From NCBI GenBank assembly GCA_958299035.1, contig CATQJL010000001.1:52440333-52504332 (forward strand): DNA of 64,000 nucleotides, in the 5' to 3' direction. The notes under the pieces were generated by a model that worked only from the letters and a program-made list of their open reading frames with translations, made no database searches and was not told where the DNA came from. A program made the translations under genes and the position numbers. How positions within the stretch are numbered: the stretch's first letter is position 1; each line of letters begins with the position of its first letter. The stretch is from Cylicocyclus nassatus. Lineage: Eukaryota > Nematoda > Chromadorea > Rhabditida > Strongylidae. Below, in pieces: positions 20,976 to 33,939 of the stretch.

Positions 20976-22174
20976 AAATAGAGGAAAAAGGAAGATTTTC
21001 CGTCTACTTGAAACAATTCATCAAGAGCTGTGGAGACTGCCGTGCCAGAAGGCCGTTTCCCTCTGCTTGATGATGAGCCAGCGACCGGACGAAGTGCTAA
21101 TTGGACAGGATAGCCCATAGATTTTGAACGGATAGGGGATGGTATAAACATGCGTGCACACGTTCGTCTGATTCGTCCGTGCGCCGTGCTGGCTCGCATT
21201 CGCATCCCAACTAGAAAACACTTTCAGATTCCAAAACATTTCCATTTTTTCGGCATCAATTTCTACCCTAAAGAAAGGGAATTTTTTGTGGATTTTTGGA
21301 TTTTTGACATTCTTTCCATTTTGAGAGGTAGATTTATCATAATAACATCATAGCAAGGATAGTTTTAAACCATTTTGTAAAATTATAGGAAGGGAAAAGC
21401 ACAAGGAGACGCAGAGAAAAAATTAATGAAGGATACTGGTTTAAGTGTGGTTACAAAGAAATAAACTTGCTGGCTTCATGCATTTGCGGCATAAATTATG
21501 TCAATGGTTAGACCCTATCATGCCCTATGAATGAAGCAAATTTGGAAAGCGCAGCAGAAGTTATCCGTAAATCTGACATATTCAAGCGTTCAGTTTTGCT
21601 TAGGCGGCACATGTAAAATGAATTCACCTACTACACCACCTCTGTCAACGGGTTTTACTCCGATGCACGTTAACTTTGAAAAATGTTTGAAACTATCATA
21701 TTCGTTATGTGTAAAAATTAATGCGTCGTTTCAAGATGCTAGAGTTAATGACGGTTGAAGAAAGAAACTCACGTACTTAATCTGTGATTTGAATCGCACA
21801 ATGTAAAATTCGTTTTTCTTCTTCTTGAATACTGAAGTTTAGATTGTGTCCGAGACAATAGAATCATTGTGTAAGCGGGCGCAAGATTTATGCACACACG
21901 CTCGTCATAATCTTCGTCATAATCAACCAGGTTTATTCTTGAATAGCATAAAAATGAAAACAATTACATCTTTATCAAGCTACTTGCGATGAATATGCAA
22001 AGAAGCATACGAACGTTTACGCCACAACATTTGGTACTCGCTGTCACTCATGTAAGGAGGATAAGGGGATAACACTCGTAAATGTCTATCCACAGGTGAG
22101 TTTACATTGTCGCGCAGAAGAGTTGTTGCAGATCGCGCTTTAGGGACTGTCCGCTGGCACCGCTGAACCATCTT
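20976..22174. other. stretch without a supported gene
   Basis: No exon chain with consistent splice phases was found. Short open frames at 21150-21353 and 21531-21758 have no recognisable motif. An acceptor TTGTTGCAG at about 22120 precedes an open stretch leading to the ATG at 22175. Confidence 0.5.
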
Positions 22175-25100
22175 ATGGCAGACCAGCATTTTGTGAAGAC
22201 AAGGTACACATCGTTTGTCTCAGATTTTCTTTGTAAGAATAGTCAGTTAAGAAGTGCTATGGCGATGGGAAAGTCAGTCCGAGAGCCGCTGATGACATTC
22301 CAGAGGAGCGGTTGACGTTACCGTACTGGCACATCGCTGAGGCTGCATCGCGAGCTTTGGAGGAGAAGAATATGGTGAATATTTCAAATGAATCAAGTTT
22401 GTGTCCTGCTGACTAAAAGGCGGTGACTAATTTCTGAAGCGGTAACAAGATTAATGAATAACCAACGTCGTAAGCATCGCAAGATGTACCTTGGGTATTA
22501 TTTTCAGTTTTCTTTAAGAATAAACTGTAGGAGATTCGATAAAAACAGCGGGAATCTCTCATGCGGTCATCGTACCTCAAATCTATCTGCCATCCTCCCC
22601 TGTATCTTAATTAGGATTTTAAAGTTACCTGCTTATTTATAGAGCATTTGAGAAATCGTGACGATTGCACGACAGCGCGCGACACGGCGCTACTTCCGGA
22701 AACCGCATTTTCTTGATTTTCATTTCTAATATGGTTTTTTTGCTTACGTACGATAGTATTCAGACACTGGAAGTGACAGCCAAGCATTGAGGTGATGTCT
22801 TCTTGTATGAGCGTTTTGTGCTCTTGTGGGCGCAAAGTCCGCAGTCAGATCCGTCGTCACGACTGTACATATTAATGACCTATACATAGGTCAGAGGACC
22901 CATCCTCACTCGTCGTGCGCGTCCTGACTTTGATCATTCGGTTACGGGTTCGAGCAATCCACATCAACCAAGGTCTTGATACGCAGTTGTATGTTGGATG
23001 ATTCTGAATTATATTTTGATGTCGCGGAAAACGCCTTAGGTGAAGCTCCAAATCAGGCCCGGCACGATTCGATTTCTAGGGTTTCTTAAGACGGAGTATC
23101 CCTTACCAAAAATTTTGCGAAGTCTCGTTTGACATCATCGGAAACCTATCGACTTGATAGAAGATAAAAATAGAGAGTTGTTAGTCTGAAAGGAAAGGCG
23201 TGAAATGGGAGTGAAAATTTGAAGTGGAGATGAATACTACGCATGCACAAGAGTCTGACATTGGACGCGATTATTAACAAAGCGATTTATGAAGAAATCA
23301 AAAAACAGGAAATGCGATATGAAAATGTCTTCATGCTCAAAAACAAATTCTTGACCGGGAATCCGTTCAAGATAAGAAAAATCTACATATGTGAACTTAT
23401 AAAAAATACCATACGATCTATGATCGCATGGTGACCGTGGAAATAGTGGACTAATTTTTGAAAAGATTTTATCTAACACAAGTTTCAGAATTTTTTACGT
23501 AATTCTTCCTTAAGATTCTATGTCTACAGTCCAAATTTGGTGTCATATGCTTTCTGTACGTTATGAACAGGCAATGTGTTGATTTTGGCTTCGCTATAAG
23601 ATCGCGCACTTTTTGCAAGACACAATAGAGCACGTCCATCATGTGATAACCTGTTTTCAAAGCTGCATTGAGTGGTCGCTTTTGGTACTACCAGAAGTGT
23701 GTTAATTGTCTTGCACACTGTACATGTGCAATTTTCCTCCACTTATCCGCTAGTCCCATGTACGCAATTTTTTTCGGGGCTCCTTCCTGGACTCCGCGCA
23801 AACGATATCCGTTTGCTTTTTGTCCCAAAAAAACGAAGTCTAGCTATTCGATCTGTGCCGGGCCCTGCTCTGAATCCCTTGACACTATCTGAACTTACTT
23901 ATCTTCAAAAGTTTCACATCTTCTCAGATAATCGTTGGGGGCAGGCGGTCGTAAACTCGCGCTTTTTTGCAAGCGGTCAGCAAAATTTTGGGGCGTGGCC
24001 AAACCTTCAGCGAGCGGTACTTCCGTGTTTTGCCAGCGGGCAGCAATACAAAATTTTCTGCAAGCGCTCGCTGAATAATCTCTTTCAGCTAGAGCTGCAT
24101 GCACCATTCCAGCGCTACAGTGAACAGCTTTGGCGACGAAATGTCGCGTTGTCATACTCCTGCCCCAATTTAGATGTGGGGCGGATTGTCGGACAGCTGT
24201 ATCGTGGTGATGCATCCTTTGCTGCAGTCTGCTATGATCCTTATGTTTATAGCGTTCACTCCTTGGTCGGTCCAAGCAGAAACGCCATTGATTACTATCA
24301 AAGGCCTTTTCGTAATTAACAAAGGTGAGGAGAGAGGGCAGCTGGCATGATCGACATACCACCACTGTCGTTGAGAGGACGGTTGCGATAAGGGCTGAAC
24401 GTAAAGTCAGGTGTGCCTAACCTGGGGGAGGGGGAGGAGGAGGGGGGAGAGAAATCGTATTGGCATAAGGCTGAGGGGGGGAGCCGTATTTAAGAACTCA
24501 AATTATTCAGTAAATCGTGGAAATATCGCGATCGAGTATTAAAGTCACTTCTCTTTCTTGCAGCTACTGAAAACATTTTAAAGTTGTACCGATTATCTAA
24601 CCCAACAGCGCTAATCATGTTTCTGGTAAGAACAAGTGATGTTTGAAATTGAAATTTGCGGCGAACAAAGTCAAAAGTTGGGGTTTATCAAAAATCTCGA
24701 TATTTCAAAACCCATCTGTTCTTATCAGCAACCTGCTTAGCACGTTGAGTTAGACGAACAATACAACTTTGGAGTTTTCGTTGACTACGAAGAAAGAAAA
24801 ATAATTCTAAGGAAAGACGGTTGGCCACTGGAAGTCATCAGGGATCATACAAGAAGCTGGAAAATGTTTCTAGTATAGCTTCTAGCCCGCTCCAATGTTC
24901 ATAGTGAAGGATGCTGAGAATACTTACGGACCGGTGATACGGCGTGGAATCCAGATACCTGGAGCTTCAGGATGTGAAGCTTCATTTCAAGCTGCAATTC
25001 GCTCCCCGGCGAGAACATGCCTCCCCTAGAACCATTCTGAGGTAATCGGAGGTGAAGAGGAGGAAGGGAGTTTTTTAGGGCTTTCAGGAGAGAAAGATGG

Positions 25101-28100
25101 GGGGGGGTCGCTTTTGAGATACTTGTGCCTGATCTCCTGCTCAACTCTGGTTGTGATCAAATCTTTCACGGAATCCGGCTTAATTGGATGATTGTACCTT
25201 ATCGAATGACCTCGAGATACGCACCATGATGATTGGTCGATAGTTCTTGAGGTCCTCTCGTATCTTGTGAAGGAAAATTATGTGGAGTCCTCCACTAATT
25301 ACGTATCGTCTCCTTCTTCAGATACCTGTCATATGAGTTGCCAGCAGATCAATCAAACCAGCTATCCTACATCTCATTATCCCTGCGAAAGCTAATTTTA
25401 CGAATAATACTACCCCAACTTCTGTTTGCTATACGAACATAGATTATTACGCTTTTCTCAATGGAATTGAACTTTACTATGGTTCAGTTCTTCTCCCTTG
25501 CTAATGAATGTATTTTTGGGTTTCAGTACGATAAGCGACGTGCCGCTGATGCATGGGATAAATACTTTTCCACTTCCCCGTAAGTTTTCTTTTAAGCTTT
25601 GGGTAAACTTGGGCAAAAAGGTGCTATTGTCGAAGGAATTGTTATGCTAGCAGATTTCGATGAAAATTACCGCATTTTTCGACTACACTAATACGATTCG
25701 CTTTCATTTAAACATTAGTTACGATCTACAAGAGTTCGATGGTACACAAATTGAAAACCATTTCAGCCATGTAAAGATTGATGATGTAATGAAAGAGGGC
25801 GAGTTTGTGACCTGCTGTTCCTGCGGTCAGAAGAAAGCCGTTGAGAAATCACCACCAGAGAAACAAAATCAGTACCCATTCATATCGGACGCTGTTTGCT
25901 TTCATCAAAAAAAGCAAGGGATAAAGCCTCAAGGCAATTTTGTTAAGGAGAAGAAACACGAGCGCCTATGCGGTGCTCATAAGACGAGAGGAGATGGGTG
26001 TGACTATGCGGTTCTTTACGAATGTGAAGGCAGTGTAAACAGTTGTCCACATTTTATTAAGAACAGCGAATCTAAAGATGAGGTATCGGGACGAGCAGAG
26101 CGTGTCGGCATGCGCTCTCTTAAAAACGAAGCCGAGATTGTATTGCCGGCTAAGAGGAAAGGTCCGCGTTGCCCAGATGCTGTCTGTCCTTACCTGGTGG
26201 ATGATACTGGTGCTTATATCCACAGGGATGGTGGGAGTGACTCACACATGAAGAAACGAAATCAGGGGTAGGTGAGACTTTATTATACAAAAACTTTGAG
26301 ATCAGCGAAGGAGGGTTTGTAGACTAGTTTGCCTCCTAAGTTTTTCAATGTAACGACAACTTCAACTAATTCGAAGGCTTTCCGGTGTCAGTTTTGATCA
26401 GCTTACGTTGCTTCACTAGCTAATAGAGCAATGTAAGCCTTATGAGACAGCTTCCGAGCATTCGCAGGTCTGATTTACTTGGAGTTCGAAGTCAATTTAT
26501 TGAATTTTGGAGTAATCCGATTTTGCTTCGTCTCAAGAAGGTTACAGGCGACGAGTACATAAGCGAGACTGCGCGGCCGCTATGTGCTCGCATTAGAGAG
26601 CACCTAGACGGCAGAGACAAATTTGATGTTAAAGTGAAAATCCTGACGCATGAATCACATACATCGGCTCGCAAATGTTTAGAGGCCTTTGGGTTCATGC
26701 CAAAAGCCCTAAAATGAATCGTAAGAAAGAATGCCCATCCATCACCTGTGAACTCCTCCGTACCTACGTCAGATCTTCTGACCCCCGGAGACTTTATAAA
26801 TAGCCATGCCATTAGCGTTCAAAGGCAGTGGATCGGCAAAACTCAACAACGGATTTTAACGCGATAGGTTCCACATCACCCGAGTATGAAAACGGTGCAT
26901 GCCTAGTTGCACAGCATGCCTTCCCTTCCGAGAAAATGGCTCTCAAACTTACACGCGCAGGCCAATCTTACACGCTTCCGGACAAGTTGACAATTTCTTC
27001 CTCAGGGCTGCCCGTCGCAATGCTGTAACCATTGGGTCCCGCAACGTTCCAGCATCATCAGCCTTGCTCCACTCGTCCAATTCCGAAGGGAAGGACATTG
27101 AAAAAGGCTCTTTTTCGCCGTTCTGAAGCTCGCAGAAATGGATTTTCAGGACCAGCGTATTGAATAACCCCAGATAAGCGAAAATTTGACTAGATTGAGA
27201 TTTGCCGAGCCACTGCCTTTAACCATATAGCTCTCGCTCTGGCATCAAAATTCCATCGGCGTTTCAAAAGGTGAGTGTTTGGTCAGGCAGGATTGTCAGT
27301 CTACCTAAGCCTTAGAGATTTGTTTGCATAGCTGCAGAGACGTTTTTTCTGGTGGTTTGCAAGTCGTTCTGTCCATGCCAGGCTCTAAAGAAGGCAACTT
27401 GCCGAAACGTTATTTTTCCATGGAGGAAAAAATTAGAGCAAGTGGTTATGGCAAATGTCACATGTCTAGCTGAGTATATGCTTGGATAAGGTTGGGAGGA
27501 CGATCTTCTCAAAGGTATGCTGTGGTTTCAAAGAAGAAATTTTGACGGAAAAAGTTGTCGTGAAAAGGCTTAGAAAAACGACTATTATTTTTGCATCAAC
27601 CTAAAATGTTATTATGTTTATTAAAGGCTGGCCACTGGTAATTCCAGATTTTTGTGGTCAGAATTGATTATATGCGCGCGAATGGCTCAGCCAATTTCGT
27701 TTTCCTGATTTCTAGCCATCAATAAAATACAGCAGTGCATTCTTGCAGTGATTGGTGCATGTATGAGCAGTTGGAAAAAATTTTTCTGAATGAAGATCAT
27801 TCGGCTAATTTCAAAAATTTATTCTGACTTCAAACTCAATGTGAATCAAATTTTGTGCAAATATTCGGAAGCTATTTTGTGGAGCTTTCATTGCTCTGTC
27901 AAATAGTGGCTTAACTGATAGAAAATTGAATTTGAGATGTCCTCAAAAAAACTTACAAGGAAAGCGCGTCTAGTCGAAGTGGCCTTTTCAGACGAGACCC
28001 ATGTTGCTTTGGAGAGTAATGCACAGTGATTCCAAATCTGCCAAGCGCCACTGGACGCCGAGTTATGGGCGTTTTCGGTTCAAAAATTGAATGCAAAACT

Positions 28101-30090
28101 GGAACGAAATTGCCCAAATTTGCTCAAATGGTGCAGTCTCGAGTACTAAAGCAGTTCAGTAATGCATACATTGAATAGATACTTAACATTACTTTGTCTG
28201 AGCGCTGGAAAGATTGTAACAATTAATTTTACCCAAATGCATCCATTTTTCGTTTCAAAAAACGATCATAACTCGGCAATCAGAAGCGCTTGGTAGACAA
28301 TGAAGACAGATTTGAAGCCACCGTGCAATGCTCTTCAAAATAGTAAAAAACGCCATTTCGACTAAAAAGGATTCTCTTGTTAGTGTTAGCCCAAAAGATC
28401 ACGACAAGAACAGGCTCGAGTCCGTAATATGGAGGCGTTATAGTTACCCGTACTCCGGTCCGCATTGAGATCAGATGTGTAGTCATTCTAGATTGATCTA
28501 AAGCTGAGAGAGCATGCCCAAAAGTGCATCGAGCAGCGCGGCTGAAGTTGCTTGATTATCAAACACTGAAAATCTAAGAACTTGGCACTTCCAGCTCACC
28601 ACCGCGCATATGTCGTCCATTTTATGGCACAACGGAGTTAGAGAAGAGCTCTCTAAATGCCATCAACCACCTACTAAAAGCAGAGAAAGAGTTACGTAAA
28701 GTGCAGTTCACTGCTGGCACTGTTATACCACAGGCAGAGCAATACGTCGTAAGTTACTTCCATTTGCAGTTTTACCTGGCACTGAATTCAACATTGTTCG
28801 GCACAAATCTACCTTTGGGCTCATGAGTCATGCCCGTGTGCACGTACACCTCCGCGGAGGAGGGAGGGGATCTGACTGACAATGAGAGGGACGCGTCGTA
28901 TTTCACTCCAACTGTATTTTCCTTTCCCTGCCTATGTTTTAAAGTTTTTTGATCCTGATACTTGAGTATAATGGATGACAGAACATTGCCATAAAAGCTG
29001 AAATTTCCAATGTTTCGTTTGTCCTCTGGGGATCTGCAGGGGATCACCTCACATTTTCAAAAGTCATTTGTCTTCCTATAAACTCGATGAAAATGCTATA
29101 AAACTGTACCGGGGATATTTTGGCAATGCTAAACATGTTCACAGTAGAAATTAGTAAATTATCAAAATATCGAAATTTTCGATGAATTTGCGTTCGCGAG
29201 CTGAGGTTCATCGAAAAAATCACAATCCGTTTGTTTACATGTTTAGCATTGCCAAAATATCCCCGGTACAGTTTTATAGCATTTAGTCGAAACCTCTCTA
29301 GTAGTGCCATAGTAGATCCTCAGTAACAACTTTACGGCGTTTTTCTCGACTTCCTAGAAAGATAGACTACTTTGAAAACAAGAGGCAATCACCTGAAGAT
29401 CCCTGCTGATCACAAACAGTGGAAATCTCAGCTTGTATGGTAATGTTCTGCCATCCATCGTACTTAATCGTCTGGTTGTGAAAATCTTTGAAACGTAGAC
29501 AGAAAAAGAAAAATGCAGACGTTTAGAGTAACGAATTTAACGCTTCCCCTCTCAAATTTTCTCCCCTCCCCAGTGGGGATGTACGTGCATACGGTCCTTA
29601 ATAGACTTGCTCCGGTTAAACTTCTCACACGCTTTTCTTCAAAGATTGATACGGAATTCTTAAGTGGCACTAAAACGAGAACAATTGATTCCAATCAAGC
29701 AAAATAACTTTACCACCTTGCGCAGATATATAAGTAAGGATTCTCATTGCTAATCAATAGAAACACCACTAGCATATTTGCGTTTTCTTGAAACGTTAGC
29801 TATTTATTAAATAATTTAGGAACAGGTTAATACTATCCATAATGACCTCAAGCAATTCAATACACTATTCCGTGAAGTTCAGCATCAAACCAACGAAGCT
29901 CTTGAACAGAAAGTAGGTGTCCCTTTGTTGACATATCAAGAATTGACCTAACACTTAGGGAGCGCGTCACTTCCACTTCGTAATTCAAGCTTCTCCCACA
30001 AAAATGAAGGTATCAGTTTGCATAATTGCCTTGCTTCTGGAAAATGGGCAAATTTTTCAGACCACATCGGGACCGCTCCCACCACGCTGA
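22175..30090 (+). CDS. probable multi-exon gene with a cysteine-rich exon, unrecognised
   Basis: Phase-compatible exons are 22175-22203 (MADQHFVKT), 22278-22374 (...LTLPYWHIAEAASRALEEKN), 24564-24625 (ENILKLYRLSNPTALIMFL), 25527-25579 (YDKRRAADAWDKYFSTS), 25719-26267, 28595-28748, 29820-29912, 29959-30009 and 30061-30090 (stop). The chain from 25527 to the stop keeps phase at every junction. At least one exon between 22374 and 24564, and possibly another before 25527, is missing. The 183-codon exon has spaced cysteines (TCCSCG; RLCGAHKTRGDGCDY; RCPDAVCPY). The C-terminal part (LNAINHLLKAEKELRKVQ; NTIHNDLKQFNTLFREVQHQ) looks helical or coiled-coil. Large introns hold RTE and Penelope remains. 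AATAAA occurs near 30139. Joining the 5' exons to the rest is inference. Confidence 0.5.
22640..22865. repeat. dispersed repeat shared with 47365-47600 (inverted) and 49545-49660
   Basis: The segment with AATCGTGACGA..., ...CGCATTTTCTTGATTTTC... and ...AGTCCGCAGTCAGATCCGTC recurs in reverse orientation at 47365-47600 and in part at 49545-49660. The outer AAATCGTGACGA words are inverted at both ends, suggesting a MITE family. No target duplication was resolved. Confidence 0.6.
23926..24130. mobile_element. partial CTCAGATAATC-terminus element
   Basis: CTCAGATAATCGTTGGGGGC at 23926 matches the left end of the element at 58226-58803. The following 200 bp repeat its TTTCTGCAAGCGG-type array. No matching right terminus was found. 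The copy lies inside RTE reverse-transcriptase remains, and the 215-residue open frame that spans it is an artefact of the two repeats. Confidence 0.65.
24131..24365 (-). mobile_element. RTE-type reverse transcriptase fragment
   Basis: The minus strand reads LLTFVNYEKAFDS followed by a degenerate stretch of about 60 residues, the FVDYEKAFDS box of RTE-type reverse transcriptases. It is truncated on the lower side by the CTCAGATAATC element. Confidence 0.65.
25130..25310 (-). mobile_element. RTE-type reverse transcriptase fragment
   Basis: The minus strand reads GGLHIIFLHKIREDLKNYRP..., the conserved ...LLHKKGDREDLRNYRPI region of RTE elements, then decays. It is intronic to the 22175-30090 gene model. 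Confidence 0.6.
26442..26812 (+). mobile_element. Penelope-like element 3' end (GIY-YIG endonuclease remains)
   Basis: The translation DEYISETARPLCARIREHLD, then KVKILTHESHTSARKCLEAF, resembles the GIY-YIG endonuclease domain that ends Penelope-like retroelements, with the second tyrosine motif altered (YISE). The frame shifts at about 26715, after which KKECPSITCELLRTYVRSSD continues to a stop at about 26803. There is no reverse transcriptase part nearby, so it is a 5'-truncated relic. Confidence 0.75.
26822..27218. mobile_element. AAGGCAGTG-family MITE
   Basis: The ends AAGGCAGTGGATCGGCAAA and TTTGCCGAGCCACTGCCTT are inverted. TTCA precedes and TTAA overlaps the right end, so the TTAA duplication is degraded on one side. 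It belongs with the elements at 11446-11850 and 62290-62705. Confidence 0.75.
29091..29284. mobile_element. MITE with inverted arms of about 46 bp
   Basis: AAATGCTATAAAACTGTACC at 29091 runs on to GGCAATGCTAAACATG near 29136. The inverse spans 29239-29284 with almost no mismatch. The core is about 100 bp and carries a second weak inverted repeat. There is no coding capacity. Confidence 0.85.
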
Positions 30091-30149
30091 TAAGGAACAT
30101 TCGAAGGAACAACGCAAGATATGATATAGTTTCATGTAATAAAGTTTGA

Positions 30150-31390
30150 ATGAACCTTACATGCTACTGTTATCTTATGAGCAAAAGATTGTGTTTGTTG
30201 ATAAATGGAAGTATTGATCACAATTGCGACAGATGTGTTTTACCAGCAATATTCAGTGGTGCTCGAGTCTGTTTTAGGAGTCATCCTCCAAGGCCGCACA
30301 ATACACGCCCATAGGATGTGGAAGTCTATAGCCAGGACCTGATCGAAGTCATTTTATCTCCGGTCCAACAATTCTAACCCTATAAAGGAAGGATTTGGGC
30401 CTGCTTCTTGAAACTAAACCCGTTCGTCTATGGTTGCGCTCCTTTGGTAGAACTAGTTGGGTATCAGAATGGGTGAGAACAGCAACGCGGCAAAAGAAAC
30501 GATTCCAGAACTTGGCATTCGGACTCTTTTATATAGCCTTCTTCCAGACAGGATACCTTCTGGCCAGCAATGCTAGTATCAATGCAATATGAAGTTCGTT
30601 TATTTGTGAGTAGTGGTGTCACCAAGTTCATTATCAAGGGCCATGAGGTACCCGGTGGCTAAAGAGGTGCAACGCGGATAAATTCATGGCAAGAAAAACA
30701 AGATACATACATATGTTATGGAATTTAGATTGCTAATACCTATTATTGACCACGGTGGGGCGCGCGGCAAAAGCCGTAAGGAAGGCAAAGAACCACCACC
30801 ATGTAATTGGTCACATCAAGCATATCCCCGAGAGACAACCAGAAACTGGAAACAAATAACAGAATAACAGAATTGGATATTATACTACGCATGCTTTCGG
30901 CGCAAGGCGCGTGTAGAAACGTTTCTTCTTGCAGTCCCCATCGTTCAGAAGGTAGGATCCATTCTTGACCATGCGTTTGTTCCGCCATTTCCGGGCTAGC
31001 TTGAGTTCCGATGTTTTGCCGTGACTCGCTCTACTTCTACAGCTGGTACCTTCGGTCCGATAGCTGACTGCGAGCATTTTGTCGAGATCGCTTTCCTCTA
31101 TCCCGTGGCCGTCCTAAATGTTCAGTACTCATCAGTGCTGCGGTACGTTGTGTCCGTTGCTGTATCAAGCAACTTGGAAGTTATTTACTTTTGGTCCACT
31201 TTGAGGATGGTAAGTTAAGCCTCTGACAAAACAGTCTGTTTATCTTACACTAAAATCATCAAAATTATCTTTAGTACTCTCTGAGAAAAGTATGCAGCAA
31301 AACAAAAGGTCTGCAACAGGCAGTAGCTGGCTCAAATCTCATTGAGCCAGCTACTGCTTTCTTGCTTCCTTGTTTGTTTCAAGTTCTTCG
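30150..31390. other. stretch with weak exon candidates only
   Basis: On the plus strand an open stretch ending SNLEVIYFWSTLRM at a GTAAGT (about 31209) could be an exon. On the minus strand an open stretch LARKWRNKRMVKNGSYLLND (about 31000-30940) has a basic composition. Neither could be linked to other exons. A short perfect inverted repeat (CAGTAGCTGGCTCAA) lies at about 31322-31360. Confidence 0.3.
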
Positions 31391-31392
31391 TG

Positions 31393-31839
31393 TACTAGCT
31401 GGCTTACCCGGCTCCGCCTGGATCTGTCAAAACGCTATGATAAAGCTCTCATTCAAATCCCCGTATAAACTTTCCCTTGCTCAAGTTTACATGCCAATTC
31501 CCTATTCCCGCTGTTTTAGAAATCAGTATGCTAGATTTCCTTTCTGTGTCAACTCCCGTCGCTCAAGCTTTGCAAAAAATCGATAAAATCGGTAAAAGAA
31601 GCGGATAATTTCGAAAATCAATATTGTATTCGTAATCAGCATGCTCGATTACGCCCCTGTGCCAACTTCCAGCTTCGTAGCTCAAACTTTGCAAAAAATC
31701 GATAAAATTGATAAAATCGATATTGATCGATGACGAAAAGTAGCCTATGACACCCGCCCCACCCCGAAGTGTATGTGTGCCGAGTTTGGTCCGGATCGGT
31801 TCCGAACATACATACATACAGACAGACATTCAGCTTTAT
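31393..31839. mobile_element. CTAGCTGGC-terminus element, short copy
   Basis: The left end is ACTAGCTGGCTTACCCGGCT and the right end is GACAGACATTCAGCTTTAT. The interior has TTTGCAAAAAATCGATAAAAT blocks and CATGCTCGATTACG words as in the larger copies. The palindromic half is missing. No protein is encoded. Confidence 0.75.
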
Positions 31840-32554
31840 GGATTTGCAGAATTCCAAAAAAGTTACGAAATGAAAAATGAACCTGTACCCATGTCCATTT
31901 GAATTTTTTAGGACTTTTGCCAAATACCTTCCGTTTTGGAATAGAACCGAAAAACTGTTTCCGCTTTGGTGCACAGCAGGAAAGCTTTGCCGTCAGAAAC
32001 AACCTGCAAAGAATATTGCTGACGCATATGACGTTTACTTTATTATATGTCAGTTGCTTATTCGATTGAAAAGTTTTCCACATAATTAGATCGAATTAGG
32101 GCCATATTAGGTTGGTTGCTGCTTGCATCGACTTTTCCATCTTCTATACATCTTTTTACCCTTTATTCGGGGCCTGCCTCTTTGTCATTCCTCACATTTC
32201 CAGTTTGAAGCTTGTCATTAAGCTCTTTCCAGCAAGTTAGATCTTCTTTGTACTCTCCCTAGTATTCACTAACATGGCAACTTTAGTGATATGGGCCTCT
32301 TTTCACCACTTATGTTTTCATATCACCGAAAAGGTTTTCCTGCATTTTTTTTTTACAGTTGGCGCGACATTCATCATCGTACGGTAAATGTAAGTACGGT
32401 CCGTCAGTAGCAGTCCCAGGATTTCGGACCGGCGGAGCGGGGCGAGGCAAAAAAAATTTCTAAATGAAGGTGCGTGGCGTTAGTCACGCACTCCGAAAAA
32501 TTTTTTGGGGTGCTTCTTAAAATTTTTGTGGGTACATAATCCCTAAAATCTTGT

Positions 32555-33135
32555 TCTTGCTTTCACATCTTTCGCTGAGCTTAAGATATTATTCTGTAGA
32601 GCGAGGTTCAGCTTAGACGTACAGCATGAGAGAATTTCCTATCTTTCTTCGTCACTGTAGGATTACGGTATAAACTCTCAGGATTTTGCGCCACTGTGGA
32701 ATAGGCCTTTTATTGAAAAAAATTCCAAAAAAATCTAAAAATTTGTGTGGTAACATTTTCAAGCGTGCTGATTCCAGTACACAACTTTTCGCCAGTTTTG
32801 AGCTCTCTTAATAGTGTAATCAGACTTCTTACAAACTTGAACAGATGTTACCCTAAGCCAGAAATAACTTATGAAGGAACCGTCACAGTGAAGTGCAAAT
32901 TTCATGTTTAAAATCGGTGACATGGATTAGTCCAGTACAAGAGTTCCTGGTTTAATTGGTTTTCTTTCTGAGGCAAAAATCGCTTTCACTTCCCTAAATT
33001 CCTTCTCAAAGTTTATACCGTAATCCTACAGTAACGAAGAAAGTTCGGAAATTTGTTCCATGCTGTAAATCTGAATTGAACCTCGCTCTACAGAATATAA
33101 TACCTTAAGCTCGGCGAAAGGCGTGAAAGCAAGAG
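32555..33135. mobile_element. inverted-repeat element of about 0.6 kb
   Basis: The arm 32555-32685 (CTTTCACATCTTTCGCTGAG ... GTAGGATTACGGTATAAAC) is repeated inverted at 33005-33135. The core is AT-rich without a gene. Termini and target duplication were not resolved. Confidence 0.6.
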
Positions 33136-33149
33136 AGTTATTAACGATC

Positions 33150-33935
33150 AAACAGTGTTCACATTTTTTTGGGACATCTTGTATATAGTATGGACCCCGG
33201 CCAGCTTCCCATAGGTACCCCCGCGTCGCATACGCAACGCGGGCTCGACGCTTCTCATCTCACTTATGAACACGAAAGCATTTCCACTTGAAAAAAGAGT
33301 TAGATGAGAAGTGGAAACTTCTACACGAAACTTGAGAAAAGCCATAGCATTAAGAGAATGTTCAAAACTTCCTCTAGCGCCCAGATTTTAGTCATCTCAT
33401 TGATGCTAGTATAATACTACAAGTGATGGGTGATAGAGGTACCAGGAGAAGTCGAGGAACACTTTAAAACGTTGTTCTTCTGTGGCTACAAAAACTAGAA
33501 GATTTGAGGTCGAGAGGAAAAGGTTAGAAGCAAAACCCTAACGGCGCATCAAAAAAGCCTAGAAACATCTTCAATAAAATCCAATCGGATATACAGGCTT
33601 ATCCTGTAATAGCAGCCATTGAAGAGACATCCCCATATACTACATCCAAATCTTCACCGTCGAGAAAAAAAAAGATTTTCGATTGAAAGCACTCAAGACT
33701 GTCAAGTCTCTTGAAAACTCATCAGCGGCAATTGTCGTGAGGTCTTTACACCTAAAATAGAGAAATTACAGCAGAGAACAAAGTCACTTAGAAGAGAAAA
33801 GCAAAAAAGTCCAGTAGAGTTGAGACGATAAGCGCACTAAAGGCATGCGCTGCGCGCGCGTCGCGGAGGTACCTGTGGGAAGCTGGGCGGGGTCCACACT
33901 ATATGTCCAACTTCCATAGTGTATTCACATTTTCA
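33150..33935. mobile_element. inverted-repeat element with GGACCCCG arms
   Basis: GTATGGACCCCGGCCAGCTT near 33190 faces AAGCTGGGCGGGGTCCACAC near 33875-33895, with the homology reaching out to GGACATCTTGTATATAGT on the left. The interior of about 0.6 kb holds no convincing exon. Confidence 0.6.
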
Positions 33936-33939
33936 TGAC

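Noticed and set aside
23672..24319. 215-codon plus-strand open frame
   Set aside because: It runs across a CTCAGATAATC-element fragment and the antisense of reverse-transcriptase remains.
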